DNA of 12,889 nucleotides from Bifidobacterium sp. UBA744 (GCA_002298605.1 DBKS01000019.1:493-13381); one strand, 5' to 3'; numbered from the stretch's first letter, positions 1 through 7,143 are shown. Made by a program: numbers and translations. The notes: generated from the letters alone by a model not told the origin.

Positions 1-2
1 TT

Positions 3-386
3 ATGGCTAAGTACACCAACGAAGAGCTGCTGGAAGCCTTTGGTGAGATGACCCTCGTCGAGCTCTCCGAGTTCGTCAAGGCCTTCGAAGACAAGTTCGA
101 CGTCGAGGCTGCCGCCCCGGTCGCCGCCGTTGCCGCCGCCGCTCCGGGCGCCGCCGCTCCGGCCGAGGAGGAGAAGGACGAGTTCGACGTCATCCTCTCC
201 GCCGTTGGCGACAAGAAGATCCAGGTCATCAAGGCCGTGCGTGCCCTGACCTCCCTCGGTCTGGCCGACGCCAAGGCCCTTGTGGACGCCGCTCCGAAGG
301 CCGTTCTCGAGAAGGCCAAGAAGGAAGACGCCGAGAAGGCCAAGGCCGCTCTGGAAGAGGCTGGCGCTTCCGTCGAGCTCAAGTAA
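3..386 (+). CDS. rplL: 50S ribosomal protein L7/L12
   Basis: This is the multicopy stalk protein of the large ribosomal subunit. It binds L10 through its N-terminal helices and recruits the translational GTPases EF-Tu, EF-G and IF2 to the ribosome. The 127-aa length is typical for the family. Three parts are visible: an N-terminal dimerisation segment (about residues 1-33), an Ala/Pro/Gly-rich flexible hinge (about 37-58) and a compact C-terminal domain (about 59-127) that starts with EFDVILSAVGDKKIQVIKAVR and ends EEAGASVELK. Codons are almost all C- or G-ending, as expected for a very highly expressed gene. The ATG lies two bases from the window edge, so its ribosome binding site and the expected upstream rplJ are outside. 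The stop is TAA at 384-386. Identification is secure. Confidence 0.98.
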   Translation: MAKYTNEELLEAFGEMTLVELSEFVKAFEDKFDVEAAAPVAAVAAAAPGAAAPAEEEKDEFDVILSAVGDKKIQVIKAVRALTSLGLADAKALVDAAPKAVLEKAKKEDAEKAKAALEEAGASVELK

Positions 387-582
387 TGCATGCGGGAGGG
401 AATCCCGCGCATTATCGGCTTGCATACAAGCATTGGGGAATCCCGTGGTCGAAATTGTTCGGCCGCGGGATTTTCCGCGTTATGGGGCGTCGCTTATTCC
501 TGTCGCATGTGTCCAAGAGGTGTTCAATAAGAATCCGGCGGCTGGGCGCGTGTGTAAGATGCTTGTCGTGAAACGATCGATC
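387..582. other. rplL-MATE intergenic region with short inverted repeats
   Basis: This 196-bp gap is one of the two longest non-coding stretches of the window. The 10-mer GGGAATCCCG occurs twice (398-407 and 436-445). A further inverted repeat, CGCGG (464-468) with CCGCG (475-479), follows. I found no convincing -35/-10 pair for the MATE gene and no strong Shine-Dalgarno. TAAGAT at 555-560 resembles a -10 box but has no matching -35. Whether the MATE gene has its own promoter or depends on read-through from rplL cannot be decided from the sequence. Confidence 0.4.
390..412 (+). terminator. Hairpin directly after rplL, possible weak terminator or processing site
   Basis: GCGGGA (392-397) pairs with TCCCGC (403-408) around a 5-nt loop. 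In an alternative fold, ATGC (390-393) pairs with GCAT (409-412), stacked on GGGA/TCCC with a 2-nt bulge. It begins three bases after the rplL stop codon, where an operon-end terminator would be expected. No T-tract follows, so it is not a classical intrinsic terminator. It could stabilise the 3' end of the ribosomal mRNA or be a partial terminator. Confidence 0.35.
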
Positions 583-1932
583 ATGGAACTGAAGCGTGTC
601 GGTGCCGACGAGAAATACCGTCAAATGACCACTCGTCCCGTGCGCCCCTTGATTCTGAGGCTGTGTCTGCCGGCGGTTGTTTCGAATCTGGTGACGATGG
701 CGTACAACCTCACCGACACCTATTTCATCGGGCGGTTGGGGACGTCGCAGTCGGGGGCGATCGGCATCGCCTTTTCCGTGATGACGATTATGCAGGCCAT
801 CGGGTTTTTCTTCGGCCAGGGCGCCGGGAATTCGATGAGCCGTGAATTGGGCAAGCAGCGCAACGAGCGTGCGTCGAGGCTGCTGGCCATAGGGTTCTGC
901 GGCGCGTTCTGCTGCGGCGCGATCCTCGCCGTTTTCGGGTTGGTGAGTCTGGGATCTCTGGTGTATGCGCTTGGCTCCACCGACACCATTGCGCCGTTTG
1001 CCGTCTCGTATTTGACACCGCTGCTGGTGGCGGCGCCGTGCGTGTGCGGATCGTTCGCCCTGAACGGCCTGCTGCGCTACATGGGCCAGTCCACCTTCGG
1101 CATGATCGGCCTGGTGTCGGGCGCCCTGCTGAATTTTACGTTGGCGCCCCTGTTCATTTTCGTGTGCGGCATGGGTATTTTCGGCGCGGGATTGGCCACG
1201 GCGATCTGCCAGAGCGTGAGTTTCGTCATATTGACCATCATGGCGGCTCGTTTTGGCGTCATTCGGTTGTCGATTCGCAACGCCAGACCTGATGCGCTGC
1301 TGCTGCGCGAAGTGGCTGGCGGCGGCTTGCCGTCGCTGATTCGTCAGGGCGCCGGCTCGGTCTCCGTGGCGTGCGTGAACTTGGCGGCCAACCCCTTCGG
1401 TGACGCTGCGATTGCGGCCATGGCCATCGTGATGCGCATCACCATGTTCGCCAATTCGGTGATCATCGGTCTGGGGCAGGGGTTCCAGCCGGTGTGCGGC
1501 TATAATTTCGGTGCCGGGAAATATGGGCGGGTCAAGGGAAGCTACTGGTTCTGCGTGCGTCTTTCCATCGCCGTGCTGCTGGTGCTGGCGGCTGCCATGT
1601 TCTGCCTGGCGCCCGAGCTGGTCGAGGTGTTCCGCTCCGATCCGCAGGTGGTGGCGGTCGGCGTGGTGGCGCTTCGTCTGCAATGCTGCACGGTGGCCTT
1701 GAACGGTTACAACATGATGTCGAATATGATGCAGCAGACGATGGGCAAGACGGTGGTGGCCTCATTCCTGGCCCTGTGCCGTCAGGGGCTGTTCCTGGCG
1801 CCGATTGTGCTGGTACTGCCGCAGTTCATCGGTCTGGTCGGCGTGCAGGTGGCGCAGTCGGTGTGCGATGTGCTGTCGTTGGTGGTGACCATTCCGTTCC
1901 AGGCCACGGTGCTCAAATCGCTGAAGAGTTGA
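583..1932 (+). CDS. MATE family efflux transporter
   Basis: This is a multidrug and toxic compound extrusion antiporter, an inner-membrane protein that exports cationic drugs or metabolites in exchange for Na+ or H+. From the chosen start it has 449 aa, the usual length for 12-helix MATE proteins. The first half contains the typical MAYNLTDTYFIG segment and GQGAGNSMSRELGK, the loop signature seen in DinF/NorM/MepA-like members. The second half carries GLGQGFQPVCGYNFGAGKYGRV, the counterpart loop. Long hydrophobic segments fill the rest. The start is uncertain: ATG 583 gives a normal length, but ATG 559, GTG 568 and ATG 625 are also in frame, and none has a good Shine-Dalgarno. The frame stays open upstream to 280, but that part overlaps rplL and is high-GC shadow. 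The substrate cannot be predicted. The stop codon overlaps the -35 box of the next operon. Confidence 0.93.
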   Translation: MELKRVGADEKYRQMTTRPVRPLILRLCLPAVVSNLVTMAYNLTDTYFIGRLGTSQSGAIGIAFSVMTIMQAIGFFFGQGAGNSMSRELGKQRNERASRLLAIGFCGAFCCGAILAVFGLVSLGSLVYALGSTDTIAPFAVSYLTPLLVAAPCVCGSFALNGLLRYMGQSTFGMIGLVSGALLNFTLAPLFIFVCGMGIFGAGLATAICQSVSFVILTIMAARFGVIRLSIRNARPDALLLREVAGGGLPSLIRQGAGSVSVACVNLAANPFGDAAIAAMAIVMRITMFANSVIIGLGQGFQPVCGYNFGAGKYGRVKGSYWFCVRLSIAVLLVLAAAMFCLAPELVEVFRSDPQVVAVGVVALRLQCCTVALNGYNMMSNMMQQTMGKTVVASFLALCRQGLFLAPIVLVLPQFIGLVGVQVAQSVCDVLSLVVTIPFQATVLKSLKS

Positions 1933-1958
1933 CGATTCAAAGGATTATTCTGTGTAAT
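1929..1958 (+). promoter_or_regulatory. Sigma70-type promoter candidate for the FHA/pseudo-helicase operon
   Basis: TTGACG (1929-1934, 5 of 6 to TTGACA) and TGTAAT (1953-1958, 5 of 6 to TATAAT) are separated by 18 bp. The -35 box includes the TGA stop codon of the MATE gene. The predicted transcript start near 1965 would leave a leader of roughly 75 nt before the GTG start at 2039. It is the best promoter match I noticed in the window. Confidence 0.6.
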
Positions 1959-2022
1959 GCCGGAAAAACCGTGTGGTCATGACACAATGGCACATAGGCA
2001 TGTCTGAATATGGCTTCATTCC

Positions 2023-2041
2023 AAGGAGGTCGGCGGAAGTG
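2023..2041 (+). promoter_or_regulatory. Strong ribosome binding site that fixes a GTG start
   Basis: AAGGAGGT (2023-2030) is a near-perfect complement to the 16S rRNA 3' end and sits 8 nt before GTG (2039-2041). In-frame ATG codons further upstream (1973, 1979, 2000) lack such a site. The true start of the FHA gene is therefore almost certainly the GTG, which removes 22 residues from the longest reading frame. Confidence 0.88.
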
Positions 2042-3208
2042 AACGAACAGCGACCGAACCAGCAGTGGATCGTGAAGGTGAACGGCGTTGAAGAGGTGCG
2101 TCTTGACCCGGGGGAGAGTCTTGAGATTGGGCGCAAGCCGCTTCGGCCGCTTATCGACAACGGTCGTCGCCGTTTGGATGTGCCGGATCAGACGAAATCG
2201 ATGTCGAAGCGGCATGCGCTGTTTTCGGTGTCCGATGCAGGCGCCGGTACGTTGCGTGATCTGAACAGCACGAATGGCACCTATGTGGTGCGCGACGACG
2301 GAGAATTGATGCGGGTGTCCCCGGAATCGGATTTTCTGTTGCCTCACACCACCATGAGATTCCAGTTCGGTGACGTGCCGGTGGATTTCGTGCGTGTGGA
2401 GCTGAGCGTCGCTGCGGACGATGCGGCGCAGCCGGTGGCCGATCTGTTCTCGTATGCGGCTCGTCGCGGCGTGCAGCAGGAGCCGGACGCCGCGGATATG
2501 TCCGTGGACGACATCCTGGATTTGCGTGCCGGTGAGCCCACCAGCGTCTTCAACGCCAGCAGTGTGCGCAGCCGTGTCGGGGCGCTGCACGCTCAGGTGC
2601 TTGCCGATGCGGGGAATACCGATGACAAAGCGTCGGATGACGCGGACGCGCATGACCCGGAGCGCGATCTTTTTGCCGATGCGATAGACGAAATCGCCCA
2701 GGAGCAGCCCGTACAGGGCGAGCAGTCCGTGCAGGGCGTACAGGGCGAGCAACTTGGCAGTGCCGAACAGGCGGCGCGGGACGAGACGGACGAGGCTTCC
2801 GGCGATGCCAACACCGCACCATCGGTCGGGACGCAGCCGCCCGTGAATCAACCGACCGCGTTTCGGCCGATGGCCCAGCCTGCGGCGCCAATGCAGACGC
2901 AGACGCCGGTGGCGGCCCGATTCGAACCGGGATCCGTGTTCGAAAGGGTTTCCCGTGGTGAGTTCGCGTCGGCGCGTCCGGTGGTCGAAGCAGGCGGCCA
3001 TACGTCGGACCAGGCGAAAAACACGCGCGACTTCGCCTTGCAATTCGACATGGCCCGCTATCCGCAGCTGTTGCCGTTCCTTGCCATGAACCCGGCGTTG
3101 TACGACGATCTCTACGCGTGGCTGGAGGCTCAGGGCAATGCGGATATCGACGCCGCGCTGAAGAACAACGAAGGTTACCGCGATTATCTTGCGGCGACAG
3201 GGAAGTGA
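2039..3208 (+). CDS. FHA-domain protein with C-terminal leucine-rich-repeat-variant-like segment
   Basis: This is a 389-aa cytoplasmic protein with no signal peptide or membrane segment. The N-terminal FHA domain (about residues 10-115) shows the hallmark residues: EIGRK (29-33), SKRH (56-59) and LNSTNGTY (75-82). These match the Gly-Arg, Ser-x-x-His and Asn-Gly contacts used to bind phosphothreonine, so binding should be intact. FHA proteins in actinobacteria commonly read Ser/Thr kinase (Pkn) phosphorylation. Next comes an acidic, Gln/Pro/Ala-rich, probably disordered linker (about 130-325) with a VQGEQ repeat. The C-terminal segment (about 327-389) has a YPQLLPFLAMNPALYDDLYAWL stretch like the leucine-rich-repeat-variant modules of actinobacterial proteins (weaker assignment). 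It is the first gene of a three-gene unit; the next gene starts 5 nt after the stop, which implies co-translation with the helicase-like protein. The binding partner is unknown. Confidence 0.88.
   Translation: MNEQRPNQQWIVKVNGVEEVRLDPGESLEIGRKPLRPLIDNGRRRLDVPDQTKSMSKRHALFSVSDAGAGTLRDLNSTNGTYVVRDDGELMRVSPESDFLLPHTTMRFQFGDVPVDFVRVELSVAADDAAQPVADLFSYAARRGVQQEPDAADMSVDDILDLRAGEPTSVFNASSVRSRVGALHAQVLADAGNTDDKASDDADAHDPERDLFADAIDEIAQEQPVQGEQSVQGVQGEQLGSAEQAARDETDEASGDANTAPSVGTQPPVNQPTAFRPMAQPAAPMQTQTPVAARFEPGSVFERVSRGEFASARPVVEAGGHTSDQAKNTRDFALQFDMARYPQLLPFLAMNPALYDDLYAWLEAQGNADIDAALKNNEGYRDYLAATGK
2711..2751 (+). repeat. Tandem repeat inside the FHA protein linker
   Basis: The 14-mer GTACAGGGCGAGCA occurs exactly at 2711-2724 and 2738-2751 (period 27), with a shorter related unit GTGCAGGGC at 2729-2737 between them. 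It encodes VQGEQ-SVQG-VQGEQ (residues 225-238). The period is a multiple of three, so gain or loss of units would keep the frame. Confidence 0.75.
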
Positions 3209-3213
3209 CCGTT

Positions 3214-6200
3214 ATGACCGATCCCACTATCGAAACCACCGCTGCGCCGGGCCGGGGCGGCGAGACCGAACACCCCGAAGGTCGGCGGATTGCGCCGCTC
3301 GACCGCATTCGCGCCTGGCGGCAGTCCTATCAGGCTTCGTGCGGCCCGACGCCTTTGGAGGATATTTCGCAATTGGCCGCGCAGCTGGATCTGACGCATG
3401 CGCATCCTTCGGGCATCGCCCAGCTGTTTGCGTCCGGACAGGTGCATCTGGACTCCCTGTTTCGAGACAACGGCATGCTTCGCGCGGCGGGACGCCGTCT
3501 TGAACGCGTGCTGGACGACCAGGCGGTGAAGGAACGCGTCTCCGGATGCGCGGAGTTGTCGCTGGTGGTGGGCATGGCCACATGGGGCGATTCCGCCATG
3601 CCGGTGCTGCTGTATCCGGTGCAGGTGAGCCGGCCCACCGCGTCGCCGTCCAAAACCCTGATTCGCTTTACCGGCAAGGTGGAGCTGAACTCGGTGTTCG
3701 TTTCGGCTATGCGCGCCAAAGGCGTGACGTTGAACGCGTCGGAGTTGTTCGACATGTCGCATTATGAGGGCGGTACCCCGGAGACATCGGCGCTGTTCAA
3801 CGCCATCACTGCGAAAACCTTCGGTTCGATAGAGGATTTTTCGATTGAGCGCACCATTGTGCTCGGATGCTTTGTGGAACCGTCGGCATTGCTGCTGGGG
3901 GAAAGCCTGAACATCATCGATCAGATGGAGGACGGGCCGACAGGCAATGTCCTCATCGACGCGCTCGCCGGCAATGCCGATGCCATCGCCTCGCTGAAGG
4001 GGCCGCATCTTCCCGAATACAGCCCGTTTGACGTCGATCCGCATAATGAATATGAAATCGGCGATGTGGACAACACGGTGCGATATGCGGCCGGTTTGGC
4101 CGCCTCCGGCCATTCCGTATTCCTTGATGAGCCCGCGAACCGCGACACGGCGGTGCAGAGCGCGGCGATCGCCTCCCGCTGCGTGATGGAAGGCAAATCC
4201 GTGCTGTATGTGCCGTGCGTGATGGAATCCAAACGACGTTTCATGCAGGAGGCCCGATCGAGCGAGATGGCGCCTCTGGTTCTTGACATCACCGATTCCG
4301 ATCTCAATGGGTCCATCGACCGCCAGCTGATTGGCGCCGTGGGATACCAGCCGGGAACCGCGAGCGGGCATTTCGATCAGCTGGCTGACGAGTTGGTGGG
4401 CGTACGGTCCCGCCTGACCCGTTATCTGGGTGATTTGCACGGCGATAACGAACGCTGGGAGTTCTCCGCCTATGAGACGATCCAGAATCTCGCCTCCATC
4501 TCCACGCTGTCCACGCATCCGGCGACGCACGTGCGTCTGAGCATCACCGCCGCGCACGCCATCAAGGGTCGGCTTGACGAATGGTGCGACAAGCTCAGGC
4601 GCGCGGCCCAATTGGGCGAATTCACCATCCAGCCGGCGGACACCCCGTGGTTCGGCGCCGCGTTGTACAACGAGGACGAGGCCGTGGATGCATACCAGCG
4701 CATTGTGCGGCTGCTGGAGAAAACCCTTCCCGCCACGCGAGAGCATGTCGCCTCCACCGTGCGCACATGCGGCTTCCCGGTGCCCTCCACCGCGCGCGAA
4801 TGGGGCCGTCAGGTGATGGTGCTCAAGAATCTGCGCCGCGTGCTGGATGTGTTCCAGCCCGCCATTTTCGAGCGTGACATTCCGGCGATGATCGAGGCGA
4901 CCAAGTCCAAGGAGGAGCGCCGCGCCTCCGCTTCGTCGATGGGATTCTGGGAGCGTCGCCGTCATATCAAGGAGGCCAGGAGCCTGCTGCGCGTGGGTGC
5001 CCAGGTCGAGAATCTGCATGAGGCGTTGCTGGTGGTGGCCAAGCAGGCGGAGCAGTGGCGCATGTTCGTGCCCGCTGGAGGCTGGCCGGTCCTGCCTGCG
5101 AAGCTGGATCGGATCATCGATGTGCAGGACATGCTGGATCAGGATCTGACCGCGCTGGACGTCGTGCTATCCACCACGCCCGCCGGAGGCAATCTGGAGA
5201 CCACTGCGTTGAATGAGGTGGAGAATCGGCTGAAGGCGCTGTTCAACGATCACGCCGCCTTGGATACGCTGCCCGAGCGAGCCGGGCTGGAACGTGAGTT
5301 CGCATCCGTCGGACTTGGCGATCTCATCGCCGATCTGAGGAACCGCCAGGTTGACGAGGACGGTGTCGGCAACGAACTGCGCCTGTCGTGGTGGACCACG
5401 GTGTTCGACGATATCGTCCATTCATCGGCGATTATCTCGAATACCGACGGGTCTGCGCTGTCGAACGCGGCTGACCGTTTCAATCAGGTTGATACCGAGC
5501 ATGTGCGTTCCATTGGCGCCATGGTGGCCCAGGAGTCCATGCGGAAGCTTTCCGAACTGCTATTCTCCCGGACGCAGGAGGCCAACCAGCTGCATACGCT
5601 GCTCGCCTCCGAGCCGCGCATCGGATTGAGCCGTTTGGTGCACGGCTATCCGTCGATGATGCGTCTGGCCAAGCCTGTGATGGTGGCGACTCCGGCCACG
5701 CTGGCGGCGCTGACCGATGCCGATCAGCTGGCTGACGTGGCGGTGCTGGACGCTTCGGCGCACATCGAGCCGATCGAGTTGCTGTCGGTGCTCAGGCGCG
5801 TCAGGCAGGTGGTGGTGCTGGCGCATGGCGAGACCATCACCAGCGATTCGGTGAAATTGCTGACTTCGATGCTGCCCACCGTGAAGGTGAAAGCCCGTCC
5901 CGGTCGTCGCGCTCCCCGCGTGGCCGCATTCCTCAAAGCGCATGGCTACGGTGAGGTGCCGTTTGACATCGCCACTGAAGCCGCCCGGGGCAATGTGTCC
6001 TATACCGCGGTCAATGGCACGGGCGTTCCGGTGTTTTCCTCCGGCTTGGTGGAATCCAGCCAGCAGGAGATCGATGCGGTGATTGCCATTCTGCATCGTC
6101 GCGCCGCCGCGTTCACCATCGTGCCCGCCTCGTATCTGCTGACCATCGTGACGCTGTCGACCACGCATCGCATGCGTCTGGGCGCTGAATTGAAGGCTTG

Positions 6201-6888
6201 TGCGGCCAAGGACGCCGAGTTTGGTAAATTCCTGAGGCATGTGCGCATCATCAGTCTTGACGAAGTGGCCGGTGCGCAATCCACGGACGTCATTCTCTCG
6301 CTGGGGTTCGCCAAGACTTCGCATGGTCGTCTGCTGCAGCAGTTCGGCGACCTGGAGGGCGAGGCCCGCAGCGGCATGCTGCTGGACGCCATTGCATTGG
6401 CTAATCGTAATCTTGATATTGTCAGCGCGTTCAGATCGTCGGATATGGAGGAGGAGCGCCTTCACCAGTCCGGTCCGAAGCTGCTGCGGGAGCTGCTGAT
6501 ATGGGCAGAGCAGCTCGGTGATGAGCCGATGCGCCCTGAGACGCATGAGTTGCAGAAGCGCAATGTTCTGCTTGCCGATCTGGCTGACCGCATTCGCGCC
6601 CGGGGCATTGAAGTGGGTGTGGATTACGGGTTCGACACCGGCATGCGCATTCCATTGGTGGTGGGCGTGACGGGCAGGCCGTTCGCCTTGGCGGTGCTTA
6701 CCGATGACGCCGCCTTCATGTCGGTGCAGTCCACGCGTGAGCGGCACCGCATAATGCAGGAGAATCTGCAGTTGCAGGGCTGGTCCGTGATGACGGTGTG
6801 GTCGGTGTCCGCGTTTGTCAATCCCGATAAGGAGGTTGACAGAATCATCGCGCATCTGGCTGATCTGTATGGGGATGCGGTTCGATGA
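3214..6888 (+). CDS. Degenerate DUF4011/Upf1-like SF1 helicase with C-terminal nuclease-like domain (probable pseudoenzyme)
   Basis: This 1224-aa protein starts at ATG 3214, preceded by GGGAAG at about 8 nt. Its layout follows actinobacterial DUF4011-type helicases: an N-terminal accessory region (about 1-270), RecA-like domain 1 (about 285-360), a long helical insertion (about 400-780), the remaining helicase motifs (about 840-1075) and a C-terminal MTES_1575-like restriction-endonuclease fold (about 1120-1224). I aligned motifs by eye. Walker A GPPGTGKS is EPANRDTA (306-313), so the catalytic Lys is Thr312. Motif II DEAS is DASA (846-849), with Glu replaced by Ala847. Motif III GDPKQLPP is AHGETITS (870-877). 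Motif V keeps Asp1025 but loses QGxE. Motif VI NVALTRAR is LDAIALAN (1057-1064). In the nuclease fold, Asp of IDLAV is Pro1147 and Glu of ECDG is Leu1162. ATP hydrolysis and DNA cutting are therefore unlikely, although the frame is intact. The family assignment is from recall; the function is unknown. It ends with an ATGA overlap with the next gene. Confidence 0.82.
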   Translation: MTDPTIETTAAPGRGGETEHPEGRRIAPLDRIRAWRQSYQASCGPTPLEDISQLAAQLDLTHAHPSGIAQLFASGQVHLDSLFRDNGMLRAAGRRLERVLDDQAVKERVSGCAELSLVVGMATWGDSAMPVLLYPVQVSRPTASPSKTLIRFTGKVELNSVFVSAMRAKGVTLNASELFDMSHYEGGTPETSALFNAITAKTFGSIEDFSIERTIVLGCFVEPSALLLGESLNIIDQMEDGPTGNVLIDALAGNADAIASLKGPHLPEYSPFDVDPHNEYEIGDVDNTVRYAAGLAASGHSVFLDEPANRDTAVQSAAIASRCVMEGKSVLYVPCVMESKRRFMQEARSSEMAPLVLDITDSDLNGSIDRQLIGAVGYQPGTASGHFDQLADELVGVRSRLTRYLGDLHGDNERWEFSAYETIQNLASISTLSTHPATHVRLSITAAHAIKGRLDEWCDKLRRAAQLGEFTIQPADTPWFGAALYNEDEAVDAYQRIVRLLEKTLPATREHVASTVRTCGFPVPSTAREWGRQVMVLKNLRRVLDVFQPAIFERDIPAMIEATKSKEERRASASSMGFWERRRHIKEARSLLRVGAQVENLHEALLVVAKQAEQWRMFVPAGGWPVLPAKLDRIIDVQDMLDQDLTALDVVLSTTPAGGNLETTALNEVENRLKALFNDHAALDTLPERAGLEREFASVGLGDLIADLRNRQVDEDGVGNELRLSWWTTVFDDIVHSSAIISNTDGSALSNAADRFNQVDTEHVRSIGAMVAQESMRKLSELLFSRTQEANQLHTLLASEPRIGLSRLVHGYPSMMRLAKPVMVATPATLAALTDADQLADVAVLDASAHIEPIELLSVLRRVRQVVVLAHGETITSDSVKLLTSMLPTVKVKARPGRRAPRVAAFLKAHGYGEVPFDIATEAARGNVSYTAVNGTGVPVFSSGLVESSQQEIDAVIAILHRRAAAFTIVPASYLLTIVTLSTTHRMRLGAELKACAAKDAEFGKFLRHVRIISLDEVAGAQSTDVILSLGFAKTSHGRLLQQFGDLEGEARSGMLLDAIALANRNLDIVSAFRSSDMEEERLHQSGPKLLRELLIWAEQLGDEPMRPETHELQKRNVLLADLADRIRARGIEVGVDYGFDTGMRIPLVVGVTGRPFALAVLTDDAAFMSVQSTRERHRIMQENLQLQGWSVMTVWSVSAFVNPDKEVDRIIAHLADLYGDAVR

Positions 6889-7094
6889 GCGGACAGCAGA
6901 AGTCGGCGTTGCAGCCACGCGGTCGCAGGCCCCATAAGCGTGTGGTCCGCAAGGGCACCGAATGGTTCGATGCGGACGGCGTGGCGTCGGAACCCTCCGA
7001 CGAACAGACGGCGGCCCAGCGCGCCGCGGACGACGATCGGCGTATTCTTTCGGAGCTGCCGCCGCATTGGGCGGTGTTCAATGAGCGCGGTTAG
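6885..7094 (+). CDS. Small basic hypothetical protein, translationally coupled
   Basis: This encodes 69 aa. The ATG overlaps the stop codon of the helicase-like gene (ATGA, 6885-6888), a classic coupling arrangement, which is the main reason to accept it as real. The N-terminus is rich in Lys/Arg (GRRPHKRVVRKG, about residues 13-24). The middle is acidic and Ala/Asp-rich, and the C-terminus reads ILSELPPHWAVFNERG. A terminal PPHW motif recalls short uncharacterised actinobacterial proteins, but I cannot name a family with certainty. There is no signal peptide, membrane helix or cysteine. The basic segment could contact nucleic acid or the acidic FHA linker; this is speculation. It is the last gene of the unit, and dapB follows convergently. 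Confidence 0.65.
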   Translation: MSGQQKSALQPRGRRPHKRVVRKGTEWFDADGVASEPSDEQTAAQRAADDDRRILSELPPHWAVFNERG

Positions 7095-7109
7095 CTCGGG
7101 GTTTGGTCG

Positions 7110-7143
7110 CGGACCGGTCCGTTGACGGATCTCATTGACGGAT
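7110..7143. repeat. Perfect palindrome and direct repeat in the convergent gap
   Basis: CGGACCGGTCCG (7110-7121) is a perfect 12-bp palindrome. It is followed by TTGACGGAT twice (7122-7130 and 7135-7143), 13 bp apart. They lie between the 69-aa gene and the 3' end of dapB, which converge here. A palindrome with no loop is a poor terminator and no T-tract follows on either strand, so a protein-binding site is as likely as transcription termination. Confidence 0.45.

Noticed and set aside
280..582. Upstream extension of the MATE frame to 280
   Set aside because: It overlaps the end of rplL in another frame, encodes Arg/Pro-rich sequence and would make the transporter about 100 residues too long.
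412..1683. Long minus-strand reading frame (423 codons) opposite the MATE gene
   Set aside because: The product is a His/Arg/Gln-rich low-complexity sequence typical of the antisense of GC-rich coding DNA. The plus strand clearly encodes a MATE transporter.
4108..4151. Possible sequencing or assembly error explaining the missing Walker A
   Set aside because: The frame is continuous, and motifs II, III, VI and the nuclease residues are also changed at distant sites; one local error cannot explain this.
3184..5019. Minus-strand reading frame of 611 codons opposite the helicase-like gene
   Set aside because: Composition is Arg/His/Gly-rich with no recognisable motif; it is a shadow of the coding strand.
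5560..6918. Minus-strand reading frame of 452 codons
   Set aside because: Same antisense shadow type, no domain pattern and no ribosome binding site of note.
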